Of a DNA stretch of 64,000 nucleotides, positions 43,261-54,667 are shown one piece after another. The notes beneath the pieces are model-generated. The model worked only from the letters and a program-made list of their open reading frames with translations. It did not search any database and was not told the DNA's origin. Origin of the DNA: Globisporangium splendens. Lineage: Eukaryota > Oomycota > Peronosporomycetes > Pythiales > Pythiaceae. The translations under genes and the position numbers were made by a program. The stretch is taken from assembly GCA_006386115.1 (NCBI GenBank), contig VFIW01000004.1, positions 806,001 to 870,000 on the forward strand. Direction: 5' to 3'. Within the stretch, counting starts at the first letter, position 1, and every line of letters starts with the position of its first letter.

Positions 43261-44884
43261 ATGGTGGCCAAGCAGGATGGACCCGCGGCGAAGAAGCGCA
43301 AGACCGCGACGTCCAAGGCCGACGCCACGCCGCTGGTGCTCGGCAAAGGTATGCGCACGCGCAGTTGTCCACGCATTGCGGACGCCCCATATGCATCTGT
43401 ACGTTAGTAAACGGGGACTGACAGTCTCAAATGATGGCATGATGCAGCGATCACCGAGGATGAGATCATGGACCCGCACGAGCTCGCGGCGAATACCGAG
43501 ATCCACAGCGCGATGCAGTCGAAGCTCTTCTTCGAGTGGCTCATCTTCCCGATGCCGCTGGAAGAATTCTACGAAAAATACTGGGAGAAGCGTCCACTGG
43601 CGATCAAACGCAAGTTCCCCAAGTACTACGACAGATGGTACGTTACCTGCACAATGATCTCCACCGATGTACAGCAAACACGTTCTAATGACTGGATTCT
43701 TTTTGCATGGCATTAGGTTCAGCAAGGACGAGATTGATCGCATCCTGAAGGAGCACACGCTCGAGTACGGCGCGGATATCGACCTCACCAAGTACGTCGA
43801 CAACACGCGGCATACACTGAATCCGGACGGCGCCGCGACGCCCAAGCAGGTGTGGAAACACTTCGATGACGGTTGTTCCGTGCGGCTGCTGTGTCCGCAG
43901 AAATTCTCCGACCCTATCTGGAAGATGCTGTCGATCCTCGAGGGTGAGTGGGGGTGCATGGCGGGATCTAACACGTACTTGACGCCAAAGGGCACGCAGG
44001 GGTTTGCGCCGCACTACGACGACATTGAAGCCTTCTTGCTGCAGGTCGAAGGTACGAAGCATTGGAAGGTGTATGCGCCGCTGGACGAGGCCACAACGCT
44101 CCCTCGGTACTCGAGCGGCAACTTCAAACCGGACGAGATCGGAAAGCCAATCCTTGAGGTTGACCTGGACGAAGGCGATTTGCTGTACTTCCCACGCGGC
44201 TTCATCCACCAAGCACGATCGGCGAAAGACAAGCACTCTCTGCACGTGACCGTGTCGACGGGCCAGCAAAACACGATTGGCAATTACCTGGAGGTACTGG
44301 TCCCGGAAGCGCTCGCGAGTGCGATCAACAGCAACGTGAGTCTGCGTCGCTCACTGCCGCGGGATTACTTGGACTACATGGGTGTGATGCACTCGGACCT
44401 GGAGGGCGACGCTCGCCGCCAGGAGTTCTCGGAGCAGATCAAGAAGGCGCTGAAGGGAATCATGAACGATGCCATGGGCATGCTCGATGCGGCTGCGGAC
44501 CAGATGGCCAAGAACTTCCTCATCGACCGCTTGCCGCCGTGTCTCGAGGACGAAGAAGAGAACTGCACAAACGACAACAGTCCGTTGCTCAAGATCACTG
44601 TCAACACGCAGCTCAAGCTCATCCGCCACAACATTGTGCGTCTCGTGATCGAAGACGGCAAGGCAGTGGTGTACCACTGCCGAGAGAACTCACGGCTGCA
44701 CCACGAGGTCCCGATCTCACCGCTGGAATTCGAGCTAGACGACGCTGAGAGCATCGAGTTCATCCTGCAGAGCTACCCGGATTTCTTCCGCGTCGGCGAC
44801 ATGCCACACGAAGACCCTGCGGACCAGATCGAGCTGGCCAAGGCGCTGTACAAGGAAGGCATCCTCATGTTCCAAAAGTCCTAA
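43261..44884 (+). CDS. JmjC ribosomal oxygenase / histone demethylase, NO66 (RIOX1) type
   Basis: Exons 43261-43348, 43448-43637 and 43717-44884 (introns 99 and 79 nt, GT-AG) give 481 residues. A short basic N-terminus (AKKRKTATSK) suits nuclear or nucleolar import. The cupin_4/JmjC core has FYEKYWEKRPLAIKR, then the iron ligands in APHYDDIEAFLLQVEG (H-x-D) and in HSLHVTVSTGQQNT (distal His), with LPRYSSGNF and YFPRGFIHQA typical of the NO66/MINA53 family. A C-terminal dimerisation and winged-helix part follows. Family members hydroxylate a histidine of ribosomal protein uL2 or demethylate histone H3 using Fe(II) and 2-oxoglutarate. Spliced exon joins remain in frame and restore the conserved RW-FSKDE stretch. 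Confidence 0.92.
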
Positions 44885-45221
44885 GTTTATGACGATCCAG
44901 CAGCATCGTTGCTAAAGAAGCTAGAACGCATTTTGCACATCAATATGAATATGTACCTCTTGTCAAGAGCTTCGTAAGCACCTGAGACGTTGCTTGATTC
45001 CTGAACGCATTGACTAACCATTGACGCAGATTCTTCTTGAGCTGTGCCTAATACCTCCCATTTAGAGTTTAAAAAGACGAAGATAAAAACATGACGCAAG
45101 AGATATGAGCACTGTCAACACGTGCAACTAACCGTACGGCGATCGCTTCTTGCTTTACAAACGCTGATGGCTTACGCAATTGCCGAGAAGCTGAGAGTCT
45201 TTGCTATTGTTCCTGCTGAAT
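44885..45221. other. Convergent intergenic region
   Basis: 3' ends of the JmjC gene and of triosephosphate isomerase; no other feature seen. Confidence 0.6.
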
Positions 45222-46161
45222 TTATTGCGCGCTCTGGATGATCGTGAGAAACTCTGGCTTGAGCGAGGCACCACCCACGAGGAAGCCATCAACATCGTGC
45301 AACGCGATGAGTTCGGCGCAGTTCTTGCCGTTGACCGAGCCGCCGTAGATGATGCGCACCTTTTGCGCGACGTCTCCGGACACGCCAGTCGCGAGCCAGT
45401 GACGCAGGTTCTTGTGAGCTTCTTGGGCTTGCGCTGGTGACGCGACGACACCCGTGCCGATGGCCCAGACAGGTTCGTACGCGATCACGACGCGGTCCCA
45501 GTCCTTCTCGCTGATGAGGTCTGCAAGAGCCTGCGTTTGGCGTGTGATCACGTCGAGCGTCTTCTCTGCCTGACGCTCTTCAAGCGTCTCACCGATGCAG
45601 AAGATCACGCTCAGACCGAGGTCGAGCGCGCGCTTCGTCTTCTTCGCGACGATCTCGTCGGTCTCGCCGTAGTACGCACGGCGTTCCGAATGGCCCGTGA
45701 GCGTCCAGCTGAGACCAAAGTCTGCAGTCATTATTAAGACTCCATGAGTATCTTCTCCACATGTATCATAAAGGTCAACGTCAATATCAAAAGCGTACCA
45801 ATGAGTTGTTCGGCGGCGATTTCGCCCGTGTACGCGCCCGTGCCGGTCAGACTGACGTTCTGCGCGCACACGGCGATGTTCTTTTGGATCAGACCTTGCG
45901 TGAGCTCCAAGTGGAGCGCGGTCGGCGCGACGATCACGTCCACCTGCTCCGTGTCGATCTCGGCCGTGTTGAGCACATCAACGAGCTCGCGCACCGATTG
46001 CTTCGTGCCGTTCTGTTATCGTATCCAACAAGATCCAATGAAAGATATGCGTAAGTCAGTGCATCTATTCGCACGAGCACACACATTCCCACAGGACACA
46101 AAGAAGCGCTACGTACGCATTTCCAGTTGCCACCGATGACGTACTTGCGGATAGCGGCCAT
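45222..46161 (-). CDS. TPI: Triosephosphate isomerase
   Basis: Minus-strand exons 46161-46117, 46012-45799 and 45721-45222 (introns 104 and 77 nt, GT-AG) give 252 residues, the usual length. The active site is complete: Lys in GGNWKC (residues 10-15), His in TGHSERR, Glu in [11 protein letters not shown], and the phosphate-binding loops [10 protein letters not shown] and GFLVGGASL. It interconverts dihydroxyacetone phosphate and glyceraldehyde 3-phosphate in glycolysis. No mitochondrial targeting extension is seen, unlike the TPI-GAPDH fusion known in stramenopiles, so this is the single-domain, probably cytosolic enzyme. A core promoter lies about 65-80 nt upstream. Confidence 0.97.
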
Positions 46162-46224
46162 CGTCCGTTGCTTGAAGAAGAGAGTGAGAGAAAGGAGGAA
46201 GGAGAGACTTGTGCAGTTGCGCGC

Positions 46225-46240
46225 AGATTGCGGAATGGTG
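46225..46240 (-). promoter_or_regulatory. Oomycete core promoter (initiator type) of TPI
   Basis: On the minus strand CCATTCCGCAATCT fits the core of GCTCATTYYNCAWTTT and lies about 65-80 nt before the TPI ATG. A pyrimidine-rich stretch follows it, as often in oomycete leaders. Confidence 0.55.
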
Positions 46241-46729
46241 GCATGTGGCTGCTGCTTGGGGCGGAAACGCGCAGCGCCATGCGCAGCGGGCGGGTTTCCA
46301 TCAGAGAAACGGGTCGGTTGGTATGGTCTTTGTTGACATTGCGACACGCAGTCACCATGCAATGCAGCATCATGAACAGCAATATCTACATTCTAAAAGA
46401 GAAGGTTCTATAAGTTTAAGATTTGAATATAGTCGATTCTTGAAAAAGATAAAACTACTTGTTAGAAGCGTTTGGTGACGGGTTTATGGGTTTTAGGCGC
46501 TGTAAACCTGACACGGGTGCGTGCAGAAACGCGGACTGCGTATCTTTCTTTTTATAACCACGACGCACGCGCGTCATCGGGTGCGTTTCTTTCTTTTGAT
46601 ACAGCTAAAAAGAGGGTTGATTGCATATTAGTCATTGTTTTGTGGAACTTTCATGCTTAATTGAGACCAAACCCTGGATGTGGATGACAGTCACCAGCTG
46701 AAGCTGCTTTGCTTTTGCTGATCTGAATT
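46241..46729. other. Intergenic region, no gene seen
   Basis: Upstream of TPI and 3' flank of the copy B relic. Confidence 0.55.
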
Positions 46730-47553
46730 TCAACTTGAAGCTGCGCTCGTTGTCTGCCTGTCTTTGACTGGTGGTTTATCGAGAGCACACTGTAAATGTG
46801 ATCGACTCGGTTGTGCCCCAGACTTGCACAACTGACAGACGCGATCGAACCAACCGCGGCCGTCGTTGTCGCACGAAGCGTCCTCCACCGCTGATAAACT
46901 AGCTGTAACCTGAGTGGGGGAGAGCTTGCGGATGCAGGTTGCAGCCGCCGCTGGACTTGGTACTGGAGAGGAACTTGGACCAATCGTCGAAGACGCTAAT
47001 GGCGGTGCAGTAGTTGGAGTGGATGATGCAAACGTGGAGTTGACGATCGTGAGATTTGATGAGGTTGGCGACGTCATCGTATGTGTCAAGTTCATTGGAG
47101 CAGGTGCTGTTGTAGTGCTGGCTGGCGTTGGTATTGGTGCTGGCTCAGTAGTACTCACTGGCGCTGGAGTCGGTGTTGTGTCCGTATTGGTTGGAGTTGG
47201 CTCAGTACTCGCTGGAGTCGGAATTGGTGCTGGTGTTAGCGTCGGAACGAAAGTATCAAGTGCAGTGATGGTGGTGGCGAGCGATAGAGCTGGGACTGGA
47301 TCAGTGCTGACTGGGGTTGAAGCAGGTGTTGGAGATGGGTCGGGTATTGGTTCAATAATGGCAGATATAGACACTAGTGTTGGGTTGGTACTGGTTGGGA
47401 TTGGTACTGGAGTTAGCTCAGCAGTAGCTGGAGTTGGAGCTGAGGTTGGCTCAGTGGTAGCTGATATTGGTGCTGGTGTTGGCCCAATGTTGGCTTGGCT
47501 TGGAGATGGTGTTGGCTCAGCGCTGGTTGGGTTGGTGCTGGTCGAATTGATTC
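46730..47553 (-). pseudogene. Cys-module mucin-like surface protein, copy B, both ends missing
   Basis: An uninterrupted minus-strand frame of about 270 codons, without a usable ATG at its left end, encodes a long Thr/Pro/Ala/Ser-rich linker (repeats such as TPAPIPTPASTEPTP). One degenerate Cys module follows (CIRKLSPTQVTASLSAVED, then CDNDGRGWFDRVCQLCKSG). The frame ends at SAASS-stop without a membrane helix; in the next frame AQLQVEIQISKSK faintly resembles the pre-membrane segment of paralogs (ARVQVAVNTKSG), suggesting a frameshift near 46740. The signal peptide and earlier modules are missing. The mirror-image frame on the plus strand (Gly/Val-rich) is a by-product of the repeats. Confidence 0.5.
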
Positions 47554-48286
47554 GAGTGCTGTATCCTCATCATCCAGCAAGATCTCAGAGAATCTGTGTT
47601 ATACAGATTTACCTCAGCGCATTGGAGCAAGTCCAGCCGAGAGTACTTGAGCTTGATCACTGGATGCAATCTCAGCAGCCTCCTCTCGAAGTCGCTACGC
47701 CTTTGCGTGTCTGCTTTCAAGGTATTTTTGTTGATGCACATCATATCTGGGATGAAGCTAATTCTGCGGTGCTTGACTGCACTATTTTCACTTTCTACTT
47801 TGGCGTCAAATCTGTGTGATCTCACAGAGCCAAATTGCATGGGTCGAAATTGACAGATCAGTACGAGCGACGTTGAGCACCTAGGTCGGCAGAGACGGAG
47901 CCAAACGCTGCGTGGTTTTGATTTACAATCCTCCGAGTGCGAAAACTATGCACTCTTGAGCCACTCATTAGCACACTTCGGTGTCTGACGGAAATGGTTG
48001 CCTCAATCAATGAAGTCACAAGATTAACTCCGTGTTGGTTGTTTTGTATGTGTTGCGCACATAAAGCGCAAATGCAGCAGCAAATTGCTATTGGCTGTCG
48101 AAAATCCGCTGTCATACAACTAACTGCAAGGCACAAATCCCGAAAAACAACAGTGATAAGCATTTCTTAGATGAAGAAAAGTATACAGTGCTTAGAACGA
48201 TGGGGAGTCGTTGCTACGAGAGAAATAAGTGGCAAAGTGTGCAGCGCTCTTGAGTCCAAAGGACTTGTCTGACGAGACTAACTCAC
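47554..48286. other. Intergenic region within the Cys-module cluster
   Basis: No gene seen on either strand. Confidence 0.5.
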
Positions 48287-51173
48287 CTAGTTCATGATCG
48301 CCGAGTCGCTGGCACGCACATCGACGGCTTCATCAGCCTGTTCGTCGCTTTCCGTGGTTTCTTCCGTATCCTCCGAGGTTTCGTCTTCCGCCGCGGTCGA
48401 ACGAGTGGCAGCGCGCACGGCGCGGTTCGCGCCGATCACTAACATCGCCACGACGGCAGCAACACCGACAACAGCTGCAATGCCAAACGCCCACTTGGCC
48501 TTCTCGTTTTCCAAGAGTTTCGAGAACTGGCCAGAGACACCCGACTCGTAGTTGACCGCCGCACGAACGCGCAGCACCTTGGCAGTAGCCGACGGCGGGA
48601 ACGACGAGCACAACAGGCAGTTCTGTGATTGGATAGTGTAGGTGACTTGGCAGAATCGGCAAATATTCACACCGTTGCAATCGACACCACCACTGAGACA
48701 GTTGGAATCCGCGACTGCGGAGATGCCGACGGCTTGATCTCCCTGCGAAACCGCGGCAGCACAAGCGACAGGGGTCAGCGCCGATGTAGTGGTAGTTGGT
48801 GAAGTGCTTGTAGACACGGTCGGAGCAGGAGTAGAGATCGCTGCCGCGGTTGGTGCTGGAGTATAAGCAGATGGGGAGCTGGCGTCCTGGCTGCTGAGGA
48901 TTGGCACAAAGTTGATGTCATCTCCGTAGGTCGTGTCGATAGACGAGCAGTTGATGTAGGTCTCCGATTGCTCGGTCTCGCGCTGCTTGCAGAAGCGGCA
49001 CATGTCCTTGAAGCAATCCAGGTTATCCACATTACAGTTGTTGGCGCTCACGGCACTGATACCGACGGCTGCGTCACCCTCCGAGACAGCGCAGAAACTG
49101 GCACTGGCACGGGGATCGGATTTTCAGATGAAGCTGGAAACGGGAAGGTAGAGCAGGCGTGGAAGTGCTCTGATTGAGAGGTATCAGTCAACTTGCAGTA
49201 ACGGCAAGCATTGTCACGGAAGCACCCCAATCCATCGATGTCACAGTTGGTACCATTGACAGCAGTGATTCCGGCAGCAGCATCTCCCTGCGAGACGGCG
49301 CACTCATCGGAAGCTGGCGTCACAGTATTTGGAGTCAAGAGGGACGTGCACGTGTAAAATTGCGACGACTGTGGCGTCTCGGCAGTCTTACAGAATCGAC
49401 ACGCACCATGCAAGAAGCACCCGAGTCCATCTGTGTCACAGTTAGTTGCCGCAATACCGTGAACGCCGACAGCGATGTCACCCTCCGATGCGACACAAAG
49501 ACCAGTGTCCAGACCTGCAGGGACCGGTGTGAGGGTGTCATCTACTGGAGCTGGGGTCTCGTCAACTGGCGGAGTCGAGGTCTCGTTGGTTGGAGATGGG
49601 GTAGCATTGTCAGCGCCTGAAGCTGGAGTGTTATCACCAGTTGGGGATGGTGTAACATCTAAGGACGAACCAATTGGTATGTCATCCCTGTCAAAGTGGA
49701 AACCATATTTCGAGCACCGGTCCAAGTGAGTAGACTGCGGGGTCTCCCACACTTTGCAGAAACGACACATTTGCTGGTAGCAACCAAGACCGCCTTTGAC
49801 ACAGTCGAGGGACGTGATGAGCTGCACACCAGCCGCAGCGTCACCTTCAGAGACTGCAAACTCACGCGATGGAGGCACAGCAGTTGGTTCACTGGTGATT
49901 TCAGCAATGTCTCCGATTGGATCTTCGGAACCCGTCGTTGGCATCACGACAGTTGGAACTGGGGTATCCCAGAACACAATTACCTCTGGTGAAGGCGTAG
50001 GAGCAGGAGTGTCTGCGACGGCCACAACCCTGGAGATTCAACAGCGGGGGCTGGAGTATCCACGACGACAACCACGTCTCCTGGTGCTGAGGCATTAACA
50101 GTCGGTGCTGGGGTGTCCGTTGCGATCACAATACCTGGTATTGAGGTAACAACAGCCGGCGCCGGAGCGTCTGTCACGATCACAAAGCCTGGTGCCAACG
50201 TATCCGTTGGAGCTGGAGTGTCCGTCACGGCCACAATCCCTGGTGCCGATGTACCAAGAGTTGGGGCCGGGGCATCACCAGGGCTTGTAACTGCTGAGGC
50301 AGGCGTCGTCGACCCGGTTGACGATGGTGTCTCCGCACCTCCAGTGACTAGGGTAGGAGCTTGTGTCGGAGGCAGCGTCAAGTACTTGGAACAATCGTCG
50401 AGATGAGTCGACTTCGTCGTGTTTTCATACTTGCAGAATCGGCAGTGGTCTTTGCATCAGCCAAGACCGCCGTTCGCACAGTCGGGATCCACCACAGCAG
50501 TGATTCCAACCGCAAAGTCTCCAGATGAGACCTCACAAACGGCATCGGAGGCGACACTTGGGGTTTCAATCGGAGCAATGGTTGAGTAGTCTGCTCCCAA
50601 GGACGAGCAGGTCAAAAGGTGCTTCGATTGAGGAGTGTCGCCAACCATACAGTGGCGGCAGTGGTCGTTGCAGCAGTTGAGACCACCTGAGGCACACGCC
50701 GGATCGTCCACAACTTGAATGCCCACGGCTTTGTCGCCATCGGAGACACCACATTCCGTGACTGACACCGTGCCACCGATTGGTTTATCAGTCGTTGGAG
50801 CAACAGTTGGAACAACAGTTGGGGGCTTCGTTTCGGGGCATGGAGTCGACGCTGCGGTCGGGGCAACCGTAGGTGCTTGCGCCGCAGGCGCTGTAATCTT
50901 GTCGCAAGCCAGAAAGTGAGACGGCTGAGGCGTGTCTCGCTCCTTACAGAATCTGCAGACGTCGTTGCCAATGCAGCCGGTTCCTGGAGAGGTTTTGCAC
51001 GTCGGGTCCGTCACGATCTTGATGCCGACAGCAGCATCGCCAGACGACACTACCATGTCACACGTTGTGGCCGCAGAAGCCGCGTGAACATTGTGCAGCA
51101 CACACAAGTTGATCGCACACAGAGCCAGGAACTTGGACAGCGACCGCGATCCGTTTGCACGAGGATACACCAT
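48287..51173 (-). pseudogene. Cys-module mucin-like surface protein, copy C, eight modules, three lesions
   Basis: ATG 51173 (MVYPRANGSRSLSKF) opens a signal peptide (LALCAINLCVLHNVHA). Eight six-Cys modules follow, each beginning like CxVSxGDxAVGI and ending CRFCK...TPQSxHLxxC, joined by Thr/Pro linkers. After module eight come a pre-membrane segment (VRAAVNYESG), one transmembrane helix (WAFGIAAVVGVAAVVAMLVI) and an acidic cytoplasmic tail ending at 48287. Three lesions split it: a TGA at 50457-50459 exactly where module three of paralogs has a Cys (GLGC), a one-base loss near 50028 in the last linker repeat (CCAGGG-TTGTGG against CCAGGGATTGTGG in sister repeats), and a frame change near 49091-49098 before module seven. 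Joined, the product would be near 960 residues. I do not recognise the family; a cell-surface or cyst/wall mucin is inferred. Module four lacks its first Cys (EFAVSEGD). Confidence 0.75.
50005..50275 (-). repeat. Coding minisatellite (about 17-residue linker repeat)
   Basis: About five imperfect tandem units of some 51-54 nt encode APxxxxSAPGIVxVTDTP-like linker in copy C. Slippage or unequal exchange in it could change linker length, and the one-base loss near 50028 lies in the last unit. Confidence 0.7.
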
Positions 51174-51369
51174 GGTTTTCAGGCACACAACGGAGCGAGA
51201 GAGGACGAAGGAGGTAAGCGCACTCGAGAGCTTGCTTGCTATTTGTTGATCGCTTTGCGAGTCGCTGCAAAATGATTAATGAGCTGCTCTAGAGATAGCA
51301 CTGCATTCGTGCCTCGCGTTGCCAAAGCGTCACCTTGAGTTAGCCGTGGTCGTTGTGAAAAAACAAAGC

Positions 51370-51777
51370 ATGGAAAATATAACGGACGACCCCATTTCTT
51401 TCGAGCAGCGTGAGAATCTGATGAGATCGTTCTTTCGGCCGATGCCATCGAAGGTTTGGGCGTGTGTGTCCGCTCTTTTGGCTCCACTTTCAAGTGGTTG
51501 CTACGCGCGAAAATCGCGATAATGGGGACCAAAGGTCGTGGGAAAACAGCGGTTACTGGATCGCATGGTGCTCAACGCCCAACCCTGCTTTGTCCGATCT
51601 GTGTGTGGCCTGGAACGGTGGAAGAAGCGTCAAAGAGAGAGGAAGAACAGAGAGCGCTCGGAAGCGAGCGTGTGCGCGTTTCCGCTCATGCTGAGACAAG
51701 ATATCCTCGCCGAACTCACGGAACTCATTTCAGAAAGCAAACTGGAGGGGAAGGGAATCATGCAATGGGAATGGTAG
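51370..51777 (+). CDS. Hypothetical small gene, divergent from copy C
   Basis: Two protein-like stretches in successive frames: MENITDDPISFEQRENLMRS from ATG 51370 to about 51520, and LLDRMVLNAQPCFVRSVCGL ... LTELISESKLEGKGIMQWEW (about 51545 to stop 51777). An intron or a frameshift near 51460-51540 would join them. Not recognised. Both parts are hydrophilic and charged without a signal peptide. Low certainty. Confidence 0.3.
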
Positions 51778-52221
51778 TTGCGTAGATTTGGGTTGTTGCC
51801 ATCGTGGCGAACAAAAGGATACTTTTAAGTTGAAGGACCACCATCAAACTCGCCTTCAGATGCATCTAGCTGCCTTTCTAGAAGTAGAACTATTTCGGCA
51901 ACTCTGTGAAATTCAGGCGAGGGCGAGAATATGTGATTCGAAGTGCTCCAAGCTATTGCGATGGGGAAAATGTGGCAAAGGATGCATTCGAGACTTTGGT
52001 GGTGGTACATAAAGCGAGGTTGTGTAGGGCTGGCCAGCGTGAGTTTTGTCCATGTCAAGAAGATGGATGGCTGTGCAGTTGGAGGGGTGATGCAGTATGT
52101 CTCACGGGCCAGACCATTTCTCCTTCGCATTTTGCCGCTGTTTAAAAGGCGCCTGATCTCGCTGGATCACAGTACTCAAAAACGCGAGGATCGGTTTCCT
52201 CTGCATAGGCTGCATTTACAA
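51778..52221. other. Intergenic region, no gene seen
   Basis: No convincing coding region. It precedes a short ORF truncated by a LINE. Confidence 0.5.
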
Positions 52222-52390
52222 ATGCCGAGTACGACTGGTAGCAGACTAGTGGATCTTCTACTTGCCGTGTCGTCTAGTAGCGAAACAAGTGTGCCAGAAC
52301 AGGAACCAGGGGCTAGTCACAACGTAATATCTGCTTTGAAAAGCGTTTGTTATCGGATAAATGCGTTGCGCGAGAATAATGACCCTCTCG
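52222..52390 (+). pseudogene. 5' fragment of an unknown gene truncated by a LINE
   Basis: ATG 52222 (MPSTTGSRLVDLLLAVSSSS) starts about 56 protein-like codons (VISALKSVCYRINALRENND) that run directly into LINE sequence at about 52391. No homology recognised. The fragment may be the N-terminus of a gene whose remainder was lost. Confidence 0.35.
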
Positions 52391-52982
52391 TGCAACAACT
52401 TTGCCGAGTACTGTGGTCTCATACACGGACTCTGAGAACCCCAACGCAGTCAATTCGAACCGTTGTACATGATTGGAGACAGTGCACTCATTATCTCCCA
52501 ACAGCGAATGCATCGGTCCCCTCGACAGCACCGATTGGCACGTTTATACCAGACAAGTCGACGACTCGCGGATTGCATCGACATCCGAGGATGGTACCAT
52601 CACTACCGTGCCTTCAACAAGATGGCGACTCAGCCGCCAACCTAGCCATGGACACCAGAACTCAACGCAGGTTCACTTCCCAACTCATCGAGCTCTTTCA
52701 ACAATCTCACCCAGGATCTAGACAACGACGTCATACATTGGCTTATGCGAAGTTCGGAAGACCCAAGGTCATTGGACAACACAAGGCAGCCTCACATAGG
52801 ACCAAGAGAACATGCCATCGTGGTCAAAGATTATTTAGCATTCAGAAGTGATCTAGTGCAATCCGCGCTATAGACACATTTACACTCCTAGATGAAATTT
52901 GTAATGAAGATTAGGTAGGAGAATGGATATTGTAGGTCACGAAGATGAACCTAAATATACCTCACCTTATAAAGATAAAAGA
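52391..52982 (+). mobile_element. LINE 3' end, truncated copy D, inserted in a Cys-module gene
   Basis: From CAACAACTTTGCC to the GATAAAAG tail it matches the 3' ends at 6739 (minus) and 9055 (plus): NNFAEYW-related RNase H remnants, NKMA..., RSDLVQSAL with stop near 52870, then the same 3' UTR. Several one-base losses break the frame. It ends inside the last module of the downstream surface-protein relic. Confidence 0.85.
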
Positions 52983-53457
52983 TGGCAGTGTCGGCTGCAA
53001 TGATATTGATATTTGCTGTCTCTGTCGATACGCCGATTTCCCAGAATCAGCTCACCTGAATCCATGCCCTGCTGACCCAGCAAAGGTGGCGCGCGTGCAA
53101 GTGGCTGTCAACACTAAGTCCGGAGAGTTCTCGAAGCTTATGAAGAATGACAACTTGAAGTGGGCGTTTGGCGCCGCTGCTTGTGTTGGCGGGGCTGCTG
53201 TTGTTGCAGTGGTGGCGATGGCTGTGAGTCGTGTCACTCGTGCTATCACCTCGACTTCATTGGAGGCAGTGAACGGAGAGGACGACGACCAACTCGAGCG
53301 GTGCTGCTGCAGCGGCGCAGCAGTAAAAACTGAGTTTTCATTTCGTGACGATGTGGAACTTGTCGGCATCCCACAAATGTCGCGGTCCCATTCGAAGTCT
53401 CTTCTTCCCCAAGATCGTAAAACTGTCGCGCTCGATTCCTTTTTTTTTCATTTATAG
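52983..53457 (+). pseudogene. Cys-module surface protein, copy D, C-terminal remnant
   Basis: Begins in mid-module at the LINE tail (DGSVGCNDIDICCLCRYAD, FPESAHLNPC). The pre-membrane segment AKVARVQVAVNTKSG, a transmembrane helix (WAFGAAACVGGAAVVAVVAM) and a cytoplasmic tail with an acidic stretch and CCC follow, ending at 53457. It corresponds to the end of module eight of copy C. The LINE 3' UTR supplies an in-frame ATG at 52945 (MNLNIPHLIKIK), so a short membrane protein without signal peptide could in principle be made. Confidence 0.7.
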
Positions 53458-54667
53458 TTTGTATGCTTGATGCGACAGTGCTCAACTGCCCGCGCCTTTG
53501 ATTTCTATGCATTTTGGTTTCATCAACACGTGTTGTTTTGCTCCAATAGTTGCTGTTGGTCCAGCTTTTCTTTTCCGGAGTTTCGGTATAATTTACGCAA
53601 CATTGAATACGAAGCTCTCGTTTAAGCACCGTCGGCTGTACTATTCTCAACCTTCATGCAACCTCTCACCAAAAAGCCTCTCTAAAATGATGCACATTGT
53701 CAGTTTCACAGTTTGGGGAAATACACTCTGTGAGCAGTCACTTCTTCGAATGATCGAACCATAAATTTGGAAGTTTCGAGCTTCTTTAAACTATTGAATC
53801 CGCCTATCACAACGTGGTCGCATCGGCAGTTTCAGTCTAAATTCGATTTTGGCTTTTGAGTGAGGTATATTATGTTTCGTCTAAGCGAACAAGACCAAGT
53901 CTCAAGATGTTCTTCGTGCCTAATTAACTGGAGCTTTCTTTCTCAAGACTCGCACGATGCAAATCGTCGTTTCATCCCAATCGGGAGCTGGCCACATGCC
54001 CTCCAACCACTGAGGCGACGCCGATGCCCCGCATTGTGTGCTTGGTGACGACAGGTCTCGTTCGTTTAGTTACTGCAATGGGACGTACGAGTGTAGTCCA
54101 GACCGACCAGGCCCAGAAAAGGAGCTTAGAACGTCTGAGTGCGCGACTGACAACGGCCCCTACGTGAAAAGGTCTAACTCACATTCGAATCGCTTTGCCT
54201 CCCCCAATGCTCCACTCACCTCAGCCAATCGTTGATTAAAGTTCCAAGGGTTACGCCGCGAGGGCGACAACGGACTAACCTTGATCTAGAAACGACTAGT
54301 CCAGCTCCAAAGGCGCTCTTGATACTTTGTGAATCCTCCACCTTCAGAAAGCGTTAGTTTCAATAAGGCAGCTTCTGCTGTGTGCTACAAGTCACGAGCG
54401 GCGAGTTAGTGCAGAAAAGAAGAGTCGCATAAGGTTCTTACCTCACGAAAGTGTCTGTTTCAGCATTTTCTCGGTGAGAAACGACTGCGATGAGCTTAAT
54501 GAGCGCCCTCCGATTCAGCTAACGAGCGGAAAGAGCAATCGATACGAGAAGCTCGCCCAGGAAGGAGGAATGACTCATTCTGCAATCTGCTTTGATCCCA
54601 GCACACAACTAACCAAGCAACGTTTGCGCGTGGACAAAAGTAGCCTCTCGCTCGTTTCCGCGGAGTC
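53458..54667. other. Intergenic region, no gene seen
   Basis: 1.2 kb without coding signal; its right end is the upstream region of copy E. Confidence 0.5.

Noticed and set aside
46914..47819. A 301-codon plus-strand Gly/Val-rich frame
   Set aside because: Complement of the Thr/Pro linker of copy B; composition follows from the repeat, no start context or domain.
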